Shown in pieces: positions 23,948-40,267 of a stretch of 64,000 bases of DNA. Location: the NCBI GenBank assembly GCA_963717475.1, contig OY970337.1:2790001-2854000 (forward strand). Reading direction: 5' to 3'. Source of the DNA: AC-32 sp963717475 (GTDB lineage Bacteria > Actinomycetota > Thermoleophilia > Gaiellales > Gaiellaceae). How positions within the stretch are numbered: the stretch's first letter is position 1; every line of letters begins with the position of its first letter. Made by a program: the position numbers and the translations under genes. Under the pieces are notes generated by a model. That model had not been told where the DNA came from and ran no database searches. It was given only the letters and a program-made list of their open reading frames with translations.

Positions 23948-24034
23948 GAACCCGAGCCTAGCGGCGTAGGCTGGACGGAGCCGCAAAGAGAGCAGAGGTG
24001 GCGGCCGGCGGCGGGATATGCCCAAAACCGTTGC

Positions 24035-24040
24035 TACACT
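24035..24040 (+). promoter_or_regulatory. -10 box for tRNA-Met
   Basis: TTGCTACACT ends in TACACT 10 nt before the tRNA. The same GCTA-x-x-x-T pattern occurs before rpoB, the gene at 36211, rpsL and infA in this window, suggesting a common extended -10. No clear -35 is seen. Confidence 0.4.
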
Positions 24041-24050
24041 CAGCCCGCGG

Positions 24051-24124
24051 GGCGGCGTAGCTCAGTTGGTTAGAGCAGCGGAATCATAATCCGCGTGTCG
24101 GTGGTTCGAGTCCACCCGCCGCTA
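24051..24124 (+). tRNA. tRNA-Met (anticodon CAT), elongator type
   Basis: The cloverleaf folds fully: acceptor GGCGGCG with CGCCGCT (G1-U72 wobble), D arm from GCTCAGTTGGTTAGAGC, anticodon stem GCGGA/TCCGC around loop ATCATAA (anticodon CAT), variable loop, and T arm GGTGG-TTCGAGT-CCACC. The discriminator is A and the full CCA is not encoded. The anticodon stem lacks the three G-C pairs of an initiator, so it is elongator Met. An Ile2 (lysidine) tRNA is less likely. Confidence 0.93.
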
Positions 24125-24158
24125 CCTCCTCGCCGTCGAGACGTAGGAAGAACAGGAC

Positions 24159-24320
24159 ATGGCAACCGGAGTCAGAGTAGGCATCACGCTCGCCTGCACG
24201 GAGTGCAAGCGGCGTAATTATCAGACGCAGAAGTCGAAGCGGAACTCGCCGGACCGGATCGAGTTCAGCAAGTACTGCCGCTGGTGCGCCCGCCATACAT
24301 TGCACCGGGAGACCCGCTAG
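24159..24320 (+). CDS. rpmG: 50S ribosomal protein L33
   Basis: A 53-residue protein (ATGVRVGITLACTECKRRNY) with two CxxC pairs, CTEC and CRWC, so it is the zinc-binding C+ form of L33. It lies between tRNA-Met and secE, the usual bacterial order tRNA-rpmG-secE-nusG. AGGAAGAACAGGAC lies upstream of ATG 24159. Confidence 0.95.
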   Translation: MATGVRVGITLACTECKRRNYQTQKSKRNSPDRIEFSKYCRWCARHTLHRETR

Positions 24321-24322
24321 CC

Positions 24323-24658
24323 GTGGCTCGTCAAACCCGCTCTGAGCGAAGGGCCCTCCGTGCGGCCCAGGCCGAGAGCAAGGCCGCCGTCGAGCGCACG
24401 TCTCGCACGCGCCCCCAGCTGCGCCCGGCTGTCGAGCCGGCCCATGCGCAGGAACAGCCGAGGCGCCGCGGGCCTTTCGCGGGGACACGCAACTTCGTGG
24501 CCGAGTCCTGGGCCGAGCTGAAGAAGGTCGAGTGGCCCGGCCAGTCCCAGCTGATCCAGGGCACCGTCGTCGTCCTCATCGCCTGTTTCATCACCGGCGT
24601 CTACCTGTTCGCTGCGGACGAGGTCTTCAAGCGCCTCGTCCAGCACGTACTCCTCTAG
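24323..24658 (+). CDS. secE: Preprotein translocase subunit SecE
   Basis: The C-terminal half holds the SecE signature (FVAESWAELKKVEWPGQSQL) and a single membrane helix (GTVVVLIACFITGVYLFAA). The N-terminal 55 residues are a basic, low-complexity extension (Arg/Ala/Gln-rich) common in actinobacteria. GTG 24323 starts 2 nt after the rpmG stop. SecE clamps SecY in the translocon; secY itself lies at 53507. Confidence 0.93.
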   Translation: MARQTRSERRALRAAQAESKAAVERTSRTRPQLRPAVEPAHAQEQPRRRGPFAGTRNFVAESWAELKKVEWPGQSQLIQGTVVVLIACFITGVYLFAADEVFKRLVQHVLL

Positions 24659-24668
24659 GCCAGTAGCC

Positions 24669-25199
24669 ATGTTCCGCTGGTACGCGATCAACACCTACTC
24701 GGGTCACGAGAACAAGGTCAAGGCCAACCTCGAGCACCGGATCGACTCGATGGCGCAGCAGCCACGGTTCCGCCGCGTCGTCGTGCCGACCGAGCAGATC
24801 GTCGAGACCCGTGACGGCCAGAAGGTGCAGACCGAGAAGCGGATCCTGCCCGGCTACGTGCTCGTGAACATGGACCTGAACGACGAGGCCTGGACGGTCG
24901 TCAAGAACACGCCAGGCGTGACGGGCTTCGTCGGCGCCGGCTCCAAGCCGGTCCCGCTCTCGCAGGGCGAGGTCGACCGGATCCTGCGCACCGGCACCGC
25001 CGTGGGCGAGCGCCCGCGCGCCCAGGTGCAGTTCACGCTCGGCGAGTCGGTGAAGGTAACCTCCGGCCCGCTCTCCGACTTCGACGGCGAGATCGTCGAC
25101 GTCAACGCCGACCAGCAGAAGCTGAAGGTGCTCGTCGACATCTTCGAGCGCCAGGTTCCTGTCGAGCTCGGGTTCGACCAGGTGAAGAAGATCGACTGA
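24669..25199 (+). CDS. nusG: Transcription termination/antitermination factor NusG
   Basis: The NGN domain starts MFRWYAINTYSGHENKVKANL and includes KRILPGYVLVNMDL. The C-terminal KOW domain is FTLGESVKVTSGPLSDFDGE. At 176 residues it is the short form without the long acidic N-terminus seen in many actinobacteria. Its stop overlaps the rplK start by one base (TGATG). Confidence 0.96.
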   Translation: MFRWYAINTYSGHENKVKANLEHRIDSMAQQPRFRRVVVPTEQIVETRDGQKVQTEKRILPGYVLVNMDLNDEAWTVVKNTPGVTGFVGAGSKPVPLSQGEVDRILRTGTAVGERPRAQVQFTLGESVKVTSGPLSDFDGEIVDVNADQQKLKVLVDIFERQVPVELGFDQVKKID

Positions 25200-25627
25200 T
25201 GGCCAAGAAAATTCTCACGCTGATCAAGCTCCAGATCCCGGGTGGCCAGGCGAACCCGGCGCCGCCCGTCGGCCCTGCGCTCGGTCAGCACGGCGTCAAC
25301 ATCATGGAGTTCTGCAAGGCCTTCAACGCGCAGACGCAGCAGGAGAACGGCCGCATCACCCCCGTCGAGATCACGGTCTACGAGGACCGCTCGTTCGACT
25401 TCATCACCAAGACGCCGCCTGCCGCCGTCCTGATCAAGGAGGCGCTGCGGCTCGAGAAAGGCTCGGGCGAGCCGAACCGCGAGAAGGTCGGCCGCCTGAG
25501 CCGCGACCAGCTGCGCTCGATCGCCGAGACCAAGATGCCCGACCTGAACGCGCGCGACGTCGAGGAAGCGATGAAGGTCGTCGCCGGCACGGCCCGCTCG
25601 ATGGGCGTGGAGACGGATCCAGTATGA
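25199..25627 (+). CDS. rplK: 50S ribosomal protein L11
   Basis: The 142-residue L11 begins MAKKILTLIKLQIPGGQANP with the conserved PPVGPALGQHGVNIMEFCKAFN segment and the C-terminal RNA-binding domain ending RSMGVETDPV. It forms the GTPase-associated stalk base. It overlaps nusG by 1 nt and rplA by 4 nt (ATGA). Confidence 0.97.
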   Translation: MAKKILTLIKLQIPGGQANPAPPVGPALGQHGVNIMEFCKAFNAQTQQENGRITPVEITVYEDRSFDFITKTPPAAVLIKEALRLEKGSGEPNREKVGRLSRDQLRSIAETKMPDLNARDVEEAMKVVAGTARSMGVETDPV

Positions 25628-26367
25628 GTCAGCATGGCAAGAACTACCGGAGCGCCCGCGGCCAGATCGACCGGGAGCAGCTGTACTCGCCGGTGGAGGC
25701 GATCCGCATGCTGAAGAGCTTCCCGGCCGCGAAGTTCGACGAGTCGGTCGAGGTGCACCTGAACCTCGGGCTCAACGTCCGCCACGCGGAGCAGCAGCTG
25801 CGCGGGACGCTGATGCTCCCGCACGGCACCGGCCGGGAGTCGAAGGTCGCCGTGTTCGCCGACGGCGACAAGGCCCGCGAAGCCCAGGAAGCCGGCGCTG
25901 ACGTCGTCGGCACGGCCGATCTCGCGAAGCAGATCGAAGAGGGCTTCGACGACTTCGACGTCGCGATCGCAACTCCCGACCAGATGGGCGTCGTCGGCAA
26001 GCTCGGCCGCATCCTCGGCCCGCGCGGAAAGATGCCGAACCCGAAGACGGGCACGGTCACCATGGACGTCGGGAAGGCCGTCTCGGACGCGAAGGCCGGC
26101 AAGCTCGAGTACCGCACCGACCGCGGCGCGAACGTCCACGTCACGATCGGCAAGAAGAGCTTCGAGGAGCGGCAGCTGCTCGAGAACTACAGCGTGCTGA
26201 TGGAGGAGATCATCCGCGCGAAGCCCGCCGCCGCGAAGGGCCGCTACATCAAGACCGCTACACTCACGAGCACGATGGGGCCCGGGATCCACGTCGACCC
26301 GGCGCGGACTCGCGGCCTCGTAGAGGAATTGGAAGGAGCACCGGCAGAAGAAGCCGTTACCGCGTAG
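25624..26367 (+). CDS. rplA: 50S ribosomal protein L1
   Basis: The 247-residue L1 is recognisable from VEVHLNLGLNVRHAEQQLRG, GRILGPRGKMPNPKTGTVT and KPAAAKGRYIKTATLTSTMG. It has a short acidic C-terminal tail (ELEGAPAEEAVTA). The frame is intact. L1 binds its own mRNA in many bacteria; no obvious L1 site was examined here. Confidence 0.97.
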   Translation: MSQHGKNYRSARGQIDREQLYSPVEAIRMLKSFPAAKFDESVEVHLNLGLNVRHAEQQLRGTLMLPHGTGRESKVAVFADGDKAREAQEAGADVVGTADLAKQIEEGFDDFDVAIATPDQMGVVGKLGRILGPRGKMPNPKTGTVTMDVGKAVSDAKAGKLEYRTDRGANVHVTIGKKSFEERQLLENYSVLMEEIIRAKPAAAKGRYIKTATLTSTMGPGIHVDPARTRGLVEELEGAPAEEAVTA

Positions 26368-26493
26368 AGCCCGTTCGCCGAAGACCGCTGGCAGCCGATC
26401 AGGCGGAAGCCCAGCCGAGGCGGAGCAGGAAAGGCATCGAGCCTCTCCGAGCCCGCCTGAGTGCGGGCTCGTGTGTTTCGAGGAGGTGATTCG
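26368..26493 (+). promoter_or_regulatory. L10 leader with attenuator-like hairpin
   Basis: This 126-nt gap contains CCGAAGACCGCTGGCAGC, the typical core of the L10 (rplJ) leader RNA. It ends with a hairpin GAGCCCGC / GCGGGCTC (26446-26467) followed by GTGTGTTT. A perfect AGGAGGTGAT Shine-Dalgarno site precedes rplJ. In other bacteria the L10(L7/L12)4 complex binds this leader and represses rplJL; the same is inferred here. Confidence 0.75.
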
Positions 26494-27226
26494 ATGCTGA
26501 GATCTGACAAAGAGCGAGTGGTAGCCGAGCTGGCCGAGCGCCTGCGCGGCGCGGAGACGCTGATGGTGGCCGACTACCGCGGCTTGACGATGACCGAGAT
26601 CGACGAGCTGCGCACCCGCCTGCTCGAGGCCGGCGCGCGCTTCACGGTCGTGAAGAACACGCTCACGCGGCTCGCCGCGGAGGAGGCCGGCACCAAGGAC
26701 GTGCTCGAGCTGATCGAGGGTCCCGACCGCGATCGCGTTCCTCGAGGCCGACGGCGACCCCGTCGCAGTCGCGAAGGTTCTGAACGAGACCGCCCGTGCG
26801 CACGACGTGCTCGTGATCCGCGGAGGCATGCTCGACGGCGCGGTCGTCGGGGACGAGGAGATCAAGCGGCTCGCGACCCTTCCGCCCGCGGAAGTGCTGC
26901 GGGCCCAGCTCGTCGGTGCCGTCGCCGGCCCGCTGACGACGGTCGTCGGCCTGTTCGCCGCACCGCTGCGCGACCTCGTCGGCGTGATCGACGCGCGCAT
27001 CCGCCAGCTCGAGGAGCAGGGCGAGGCCGCCGCGCCAGCGGAGCCGGAGGCCGCAGGCCGAGGCCGAGCCGCAGGCCGAGGCGCCTGCCGAAGAGACAAC
27101 CCCAGCAGAGGAGACAAGCCAGCTGAGGAGACAAGCAACGAGCAGCCCGAAGAGCCGTCGGCAGAAGAAGCCGAGCCGGCGTCGGCCGAATCAGAAGAGG
27201 AGGAAGCAAGTGGCAACGAAGACTGA
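26494..27226 (+). CDS. rplJ: 50S ribosomal protein L10 with acidic C-terminal tail (frame breaks)
   Basis: The product starts MLRSDKERVVAELAERL and shows the L10 core (ETLMVADYRGLTMTEIDELR, VVKNTLTRLA) and the helix that binds L7/L12. A +1 break at CCC 26722-26724 shifts the frame, and the continuation FLEADGDPVAVAKVL is clear. Two further compensating shifts sit in the Glu/Ala/Pro-rich tail near 27050 and 27110. After correction it is about 243 residues, some 65 longer than ordinary L10 because of the tail (PAEETS, EEPSAEEAEPASAESEEEE). The end overlaps rplL by 17 nt. Confidence 0.93.
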
Positions 27227-27605
27227 CACCGACAAGCTCGTCGAGCAGCTGGGCGGGATGACCGTCCTCGACCTCGTCGAGCTGAAGAACAAGCTCGAGG
27301 AGGAGTGGGGCGTGACCGCCGCCGCTCCGGTCGCAGTGGCCGCCGCCGGCGGTCCCGCGGCCGGCGGGGACGGCGCTGCGGCCGCCGAGGAGAAGACCGC
27401 CTTCGACGTCGTCCTGACGGGCGCCGGCGACAAGAAGATCCAGGCGATCAAGGTCGTCCGCGCGGTCACGGGCCTCGGCCTGAAGGAGGCCAAGGACCTC
27501 GTCGACGGCGCGCCCAACCCGGTCAAGGAAGGCGTCGCCCAGGACGAGGCCGACCAGATCAAGGCGCAGCTCGAGGAGGCCGGCGCCACGGTCGAGATCA
27601 AATAG
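27210..27605 (+). CDS. rplL: 50S ribosomal protein L7/L12
   Basis: A 131-residue stalk protein with an N-terminal dimerisation domain (LVEQLGGMTVLDLVELKNKLE), an Ala/Gly-rich hinge and the C-terminal factor-binding domain (AFDVVLTGAGDKKIQAIK, then GLGLKEAKDLVDG). GTG 27210 is preceded by AGAGGAGGA inside the rplJ tail. The frame is intact. Confidence 0.96.
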   Translation: MATKTDTDKLVEQLGGMTVLDLVELKNKLEEEWGVTAAAPVAVAAAGGPAAGGDGAAAAEEKTAFDVVLTGAGDKKIQAIKVVRAVTGLGLKEAKDLVDGAPNPVKEGVAQDEADQIKAQLEEAGATVEIK

Positions 27606-27630
27606 CTCGAGGCTTGAGCACACCGGAATG

Positions 27631-27660
27631 GACAAGGGCCGCCTGAGCGCGGCCCTTGTC
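27631..27660 (+). terminator. Hairpin terminator after rplL
   Basis: A perfect 12-bp stem (GACAAGGGCCGC / GCGGCCCTTGTC) with a 6-nt loop lies 25 nt after rplL. No T-run follows, so it may be a partial terminator that lets some polymerase enter rpoBC. Confidence 0.65.
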
Positions 27661-27744
27661 GTCCCGGCCGGAAGCGGGAGTGGCGCACCGCCGAACGCGC
27701 GTCTATAGTGCGTGCACCACCGGGCGACGACCCTGTCGCTGCGC

Positions 27745-27774
27745 TTGCGCCACAGCCTGGACGTTCGCTATATT
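27745..27774 (+). promoter_or_regulatory. Candidate rpoB promoter
   Basis: TTGCGC (27745-27750), an 18-nt spacer and TATATT (27769-27774) make a plausible housekeeping promoter in the 249-nt gap between rplL and rpoB. The -10 sits in GCTATATT, matching the extended pattern seen before other genes here. Two other AT-rich boxes (TATAGT near 27702, TTATAGTTC near 27815) are also present. Confidence 0.5.
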
Positions 27775-27854
27775 TGGCGGTTCCGCGCCGACGTCCGCCT
27801 GTTCGCATGTCCGATTATAGTTCACCTCATAAGCAGTAAGGGAGGCACCCAGAC

Positions 27855-31536
<3,682 letters not shown>

Positions 31537-31556
31537 CTGCGGGGCGAAGGAGAGCT

Positions 31557-36146
<4,590 letters not shown>

Positions 36147-36160
36147 CGCGAGCATCGCGG

Positions 36161-36187
36161 CGCGGGAGGTGGAGGTCACCTCCCGCG
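36161..36187 (+). terminator. Terminator hairpin after rpoC
   Basis: A perfect 11-bp stem (CGCGGGAGGTG / CACCTCCCGCG) with a 5-nt loop begins 14 nt after the rpoC stop. TGCTACTTTG directly after it looks like the -10 of the next gene rather than a T-run. Confidence 0.7.
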
Positions 36188-36210
36188 CTGCTACTTTGGG
36201 GCAGGGTCGC

Positions 36211-37955
36211 GTGAAGAGGCTGTTCCTCATCCTGCTCGTCGCCTGCGCCGGGTTCGCCTACGCGCCGCATCGCGCTGCCGCCGACACCTGCGGCGTCCCG
36301 GAGAAAGGGACGATCTGGGTCGACTTCGCCGACGGCTCGGTGCCGTTCTGGCAGACCTTCGCCCGGCCGGGCGTGATCGCGGCCGCGGCCAACTTCATCT
36401 ACCCGCCGCAGCTCCGCGCGCTCGGCGCGAAGACCGTCTACTTCGACCTCAACTTCCGCCTGCGCGTCGGGACGCCGCTCGAGCCCTACGACCCGGGCGT
36501 CGTGATCAACCGCGCCAACCGCCTCTACTCGACCGCCGCGATGTCGAGCGGCTGCACCCAGCCGGTGATCGCCGAGAACGAGATGAACGGCGCCAACCTG
36601 GTCACGCCCTGGACGGCGAACAACGCCGCAGTACCGGCGAAACGTCCTGATCTACATGCAGACGCTCTCCGCCCTCGGCGCGCGCCCGGTGATCCTCGTC
36701 CCGAGCGCGCCGTACATGGGCGACGAGGCCGGCGACTGGTGGCGGCAGCTCTCGCAGTACGCCGAGGTCGTGCGCGAGTCGTACTTCGCCGCGCCCGGCA
36801 TCGCCAAGCAGGGGCCGATCGAGGGCAGCCGGACGCTGCGCAACCTGTTCCGCAAGCGCGTCGCCGAGTTCACCTCCGCCGGCCTGCCGGCGAGCAAGCT
36901 CGGGCTGATGCTCGGCTTCCAGACGACGCCGCGGCTCGGGCGGCCGCGAGCGGCGCGCCGCGCAACTCGTGGCTCGAGGTGACGAAGCTGCAGGCCCTCG
37001 CCGCCAAGCAGGTCGCGAGCGAGGTCGGGCTGCGCTCGGTCTGGTCGTGGGGCTGGGCCGCCTGGAGCGCCGGCGAGCGCGACCCGGACAAGCCGGTCGC
37101 GGCCTGCGTCTACCTCTGGGCCCGCGACCCGAGCCTCTGCAACGGCCCGGCCGCGGCGGGCAAGGGCTTCAACACGTCGCTGACCCAGGGCCAGCTGACG
37201 CTCCCGGCCGGCACCCGCTGCACGCTCTACGGCCGGCCGATCACCGAGAGCACGATCTCCTCGCTGACGCCGGTGACCGGCGACCCGGACGTCGCCTTCA
37301 GCGCCGCCTTCGCCCGCGCGGTGACGAGCCTGCAGGTGAAGCTGAAGGCCAAGCAGCTCACCGACGCCGAGCGCGCGGTCGTCGCGGCCCGCTTCGGCGG
37401 CAGCTTCGCGCGCTACCGCGCGGCGCTCGCCAAGGCGCACGCGAGCCCGGGCTCGGCGCGCGGGGTGATCGGCGACGAGCTGCGCCGGCGTGGCGATCGA
37501 GTCCGGCTTCCGCGTCGGCGGCCCGACGGCCCGTGGAGATCAACGAGTACTACGAGACCTACGGCGCGACCAGGGCGAGGCTCGTCGAGACGAAGACCGC
37601 GGCGCCCTGGCTCGGGAATGCGCAAGCGCGGCTTCGCGCTCGAGTCGATGGCCCCGCCGCAGCTCTTCTCGCTCGCCGAGGGCAGCGGCTGGCAGCAGCA
37701 TCAGGACGATGCGCGGCACCTACCAGGTGCGGGCGCTCGACTCACCGGTCTCGCTCGGCGCGCTGCCGCTCGACCTCGCCCGGCCCGCGATCGTGACCGC
37801 GCTGCAGGAGCTCGCGCGCTCCGACCGCTACGAGGCGTGGCTGCTGGCGCGCGAGCGGGTGCTCGAACGAGCAGGCGGTCTGCCGCCGCGACGCCCAGCC
37901 CGAGGTCGGCGTCGTCGAGCTCACTGACTATTTGCCGTTCCTGGCTGCTGACTAG
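36211..37955 (+). CDS. Secreted protein of unknown function (many frame breaks)
   Basis: GTG 36211 starts a signal peptide (KRLFLILLVACAGFAYAPHRAAA), and the mature protein begins DTCGVPEKGTIWVDFADG. I do not recognise the family. Segments such as KTVYFDLNFRLRVGTPLEPY, VIAENEMNGANLVTPWTANN and LRSVWSWGWAAWSAGERD suggest a TIM-barrel, glycosidase-like fold. That is a guess from pattern only. The frame breaks at about 36630, 36940, 37485, 37535, 37615, 37700 and 37870. The final segment EVGVVELTDYLPFLAAD ends at TAG 37953-37955, which is shared with the opposing gene as CTAG. TACTTT at 36192 is a likely -10. Confidence 0.6.
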
Positions 37956-39140
37956 CGTCCGGCGCGGCGGCTGAGCCCGGGCGCGCCGGCCTGGAAGACC
38001 TGGCCCTTGCCGAGCTCCTTGGCGCGGTAGAGCGCCTCGTCGGCCCGCTCGAAGAAGCCTGGTCGGGTCGTCGTCGGGCAGCAGGTCGGCGATCCCGGCG
38101 GAGAGGGACAGCCGGCCCGGCCTGGCCGACCGGGCGTGACGAGACCGCGCCGCGCAGGCGGTGGTAGAGCTGGTCGGCGTCGGCGGTCGACGACTCGGGC
38201 AGGATCACCGCGAACTCGTCGCCGCCGACGCGGCAGGCGATGTCGGCCGAGCGCACCACGTCGCGCACGCGCTCGGCGGTCTCGGCCAGGACGGCGTCGC
38301 CCGAGAGGTGGCCGATCCGGTCGTTGATCGCCTTGAAGTCGTCGAGGTCGAACACGATCAGCGCCAGCTGGCGGCTCGTAGCGCTGCGCGCGCGCGACCT
38401 CGCGCGCGAGCGTCTCGTGGAAGTAGCGCCGGTTGTGCAGGCCGGTCAGCGCGTCGAGGTCGGCGAGCTGCCGCGCCTCGCGGAAGCGCCAGCGCGTTCT
38501 CGATCGCCGGGCCGGCGCGCTTGGCGAGCTCCTCGAGCTCGCGGATCATCTCCTCCTCGAAGCGGTGGCTCGGCGAGCGGCTGTAGATCGCGATGAAGCC
38601 GATCGCCGCCGTCTCGCCCGGCACCGGCACCGCCAGGCCGGAGTGCACGAGCTCGGCGCCCTCGAGCGCCGGGCGGGTACTGGTAGACGATCGAGATCGC
38701 GCGCGCCTCGTGGCCGTTCGGCGGGCCCGGAGATCACCTGCCGCTGCGCCTCCTCGGCCGAGAGCCCGAGCGTCGCGACGATCGGCTTGTCGGCGCCGTC
38801 GCGGATCGAGACGATCGCCGCGTCGACTCCCGGGATCGCGCCGCCGGCCTCGAGCGTGCGCGAGAGCACCTCGTCGAGGTCGATCGACGCGCCGAGCTCG
38901 CCGAGGAACCGGTTGCGCCGGCCCTCTTCCTGCGCGCGCTCGAGCGCCTCCGAGAGCTCGCGCACCATGCACCTCCATGCGCGTGTTCATCTCGGAGACG
39001 AGCGCGAGCACCTGCTGCTGCCCGCCGCTCCCGCGCCTGCGCGAGCGCACGAGCACGACCAGCAGCACGAGCGCAAGCACCGCCGCCGCCGCGCCGACCG
39101 CGACGAGTGCGGTCGTAGCCGTCACCGCCTCCGCCATCAT
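37952..39140 (-). CDS. Membrane-bound GAF-GGDEF diguanylate cyclase (several frame breaks)
   Basis: An N-terminal membrane helix (TALVAVGAAAAVLALVLLVVL), a coiled coil, a GAF domain (RNRFLGELGASIDLDEVLSR through VPVPGETAAIGFIAIYSR) and a GGDEF domain follow in order. The GGDEF part reads LDALTGLHNRRYFHETL, FDLDDFKAINDRIGHLSGD and RVGGDEFAVILPES. RSAD lies five residues before GGDEF, the inhibitory c-di-GMP site, so product inhibition is expected. Frame breaks occur near 38970, 38725, 38680, 38490, 38385, 38125 and 38058. The true C-terminus is FQAGAPGLSRRAGR. ATG 39140 follows GAGGG. It would make c-di-GMP, a second messenger that often controls pili. Confidence 0.82.
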
Positions 39141-39317
39141 CTCCCTCGTCAAGACCTCCGCCCTGCCCGGAAACCGCAGAATCGCCGAGCCGACTCACTG
39201 TAATCGGGTTCCGGGCCGCAGGCTATGGATTCAAAACGATAAAACCTCTCGTTCGGATTCGCACGAACCGGCCGCGCGGGTGCCGCCGAATCCGCGCAGC
39301 CAAGCGCATTCTGCCGT

Positions 39318-39383
39318 TTGACGCTGGAGGGTGCAGCTTCGCTACCATGCTCATCCGGTTGGCAGGGGCCTGACCCCTGGCCA
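39318..39383 (+). promoter_or_regulatory. str operon promoter and leader hairpin
   Basis: TTGACG (39318-39323) and TACCAT (39343-39348, in GCTACCAT) form a candidate promoter with a rather long 18-19 nt spacer. A leader hairpin with core CAGGGG / CCCCTG lies at 39360-39383, 37 nt before rpsL, and could be involved in autoregulation. The rest of the 280-nt gap upstream shows no gene. Confidence 0.5.
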
Positions 39384-39420
39384 GCCTTTGTTGTGTCCGC
39401 CCCCATCTAGCAAGGAGCAC

Positions 39421-39792
39421 ATGCCGACCGTCAATCAGCTGGTCCGAAAGGGCAGGGTCGCGCCGAAGGCGAAGGTGAAGACCCCTGCGCTGCGCGGCGC
39501 GCCGCAGAAGCGGGGCGTCTGCACGCGCGTGATGACGGTCACGCCGAAGAAGCCGAACTCGGCGCTGCGCAAGGTCGCGCGCGTCCGGCTGACCAACGGC
39601 ATGGAGGTCGGCGCCTACATTCCGGGCGAGGGGCACAACCTGCAGGAGCACTCGGTCGTGCTCGTCCGCGGCGGCCGCGTCAAGGACCTGCCGGGCTTCC
39701 GCTACAAGGTGATCCGCGGCGGGCTCGACGCCGCCGGCGTCAGCGAGCGGCGCCAGGGGCGCTCGAAGTACGGCGCCAAGAAGGGCTCGTAA
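39421..39792 (+). CDS. rpsL: 30S ribosomal protein S12
   Basis: The 123-residue S12 begins PTVNQLVRKGRVAPKAKVK, with TPKKPNSALRKVARVRLTNG and the PGEGHNLQEHSVVLVRGGRVKDL loop. The lysines that mutate in streptomycin resistance are wild type. AAGGAGCAC precedes ATG 39421. The stop overlaps the rpsG start (TAATG). The frame is intact. Confidence 0.97.
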   Translation: MPTVNQLVRKGRVAPKAKVKTPALRGAPQKRGVCTRVMTVTPKKPNSALRKVARVRLTNGMEVGAYIPGEGHNLQEHSVVLVRGGRVKDLPGFRYKVIRGGLDAAGVSERRQGRSKYGAKKGS

Positions 39793-40262
39793 TGCCGCGC
39801 CGTGCCACCATCCAGCCCCGGGCGCTCGAGCCCGATCCCGTCTACAGCTCCCGCCTCGTCGCGCAGGTGATCAACAAGGTGATGAACGACGGCAAGAAGT
39901 CGACCGCCGAGGCGATCGTCTACCAGGCGCTGGACCGGGTCGGCGAGCAGACCGGCAAGCCGCCGGTCGAGGTGCTGGAGCAGGCGATCAAGACCGTCAC
40001 GCCCGTGCTCGAGGTTCGCTCGCGGCGCGTCGGCGGCGCGAACTACCAGGTGCCCGTCGAGGTGCCGCAGCGGCGTGCCCGCACGCTGGCCGTGCGCTGG
40101 CTCGTCCAGTTCGCGCGCGACCGGCGCGAGAAGCAGATGTCGGCGAAGCTCGCCGGCGAGATCCTGGACGCGCTCAACCAGCAGGGCGGCGCGTTCAAGC
40201 GCAAGGACGACCTCTACCGGATGGCGCAGGCCAACAAGGCCTTCGCGCACTACAGGTGGTGA
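39792..40262 (+). CDS. rpsG: 30S ribosomal protein S7
   Basis: The 156-residue S7 has RRATIQPRALEPDPVYSS, VINKVMNDGKKSTAEAIVYQ and EVRSRRVGGANYQVPVEV, with the C-terminal FAHYRW. It is a primary 16S rRNA binder. It overlaps rpsL by one base and is followed at once by fusA. The frame is intact. Confidence 0.97.
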   Translation: MPRRATIQPRALEPDPVYSSRLVAQVINKVMNDGKKSTAEAIVYQALDRVGEQTGKPPVEVLEQAIKTVTPVLEVRSRRVGGANYQVPVEVPQRRARTLAVRWLVQFARDRREKQMSAKLAGEILDALNQQGGAFKRKDDLYRMAQANKAFAHYRW

Positions 40263-40267
40263 GCGCG

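Noticed and set aside
37490..37927. Several short plus-strand open frames between 37.4 and 37.9 kb as separate small genes.
   Set aside because: They are fragments of the frame-broken secreted protein or mirror frames of it. None has its own start signal or recognisable fold.
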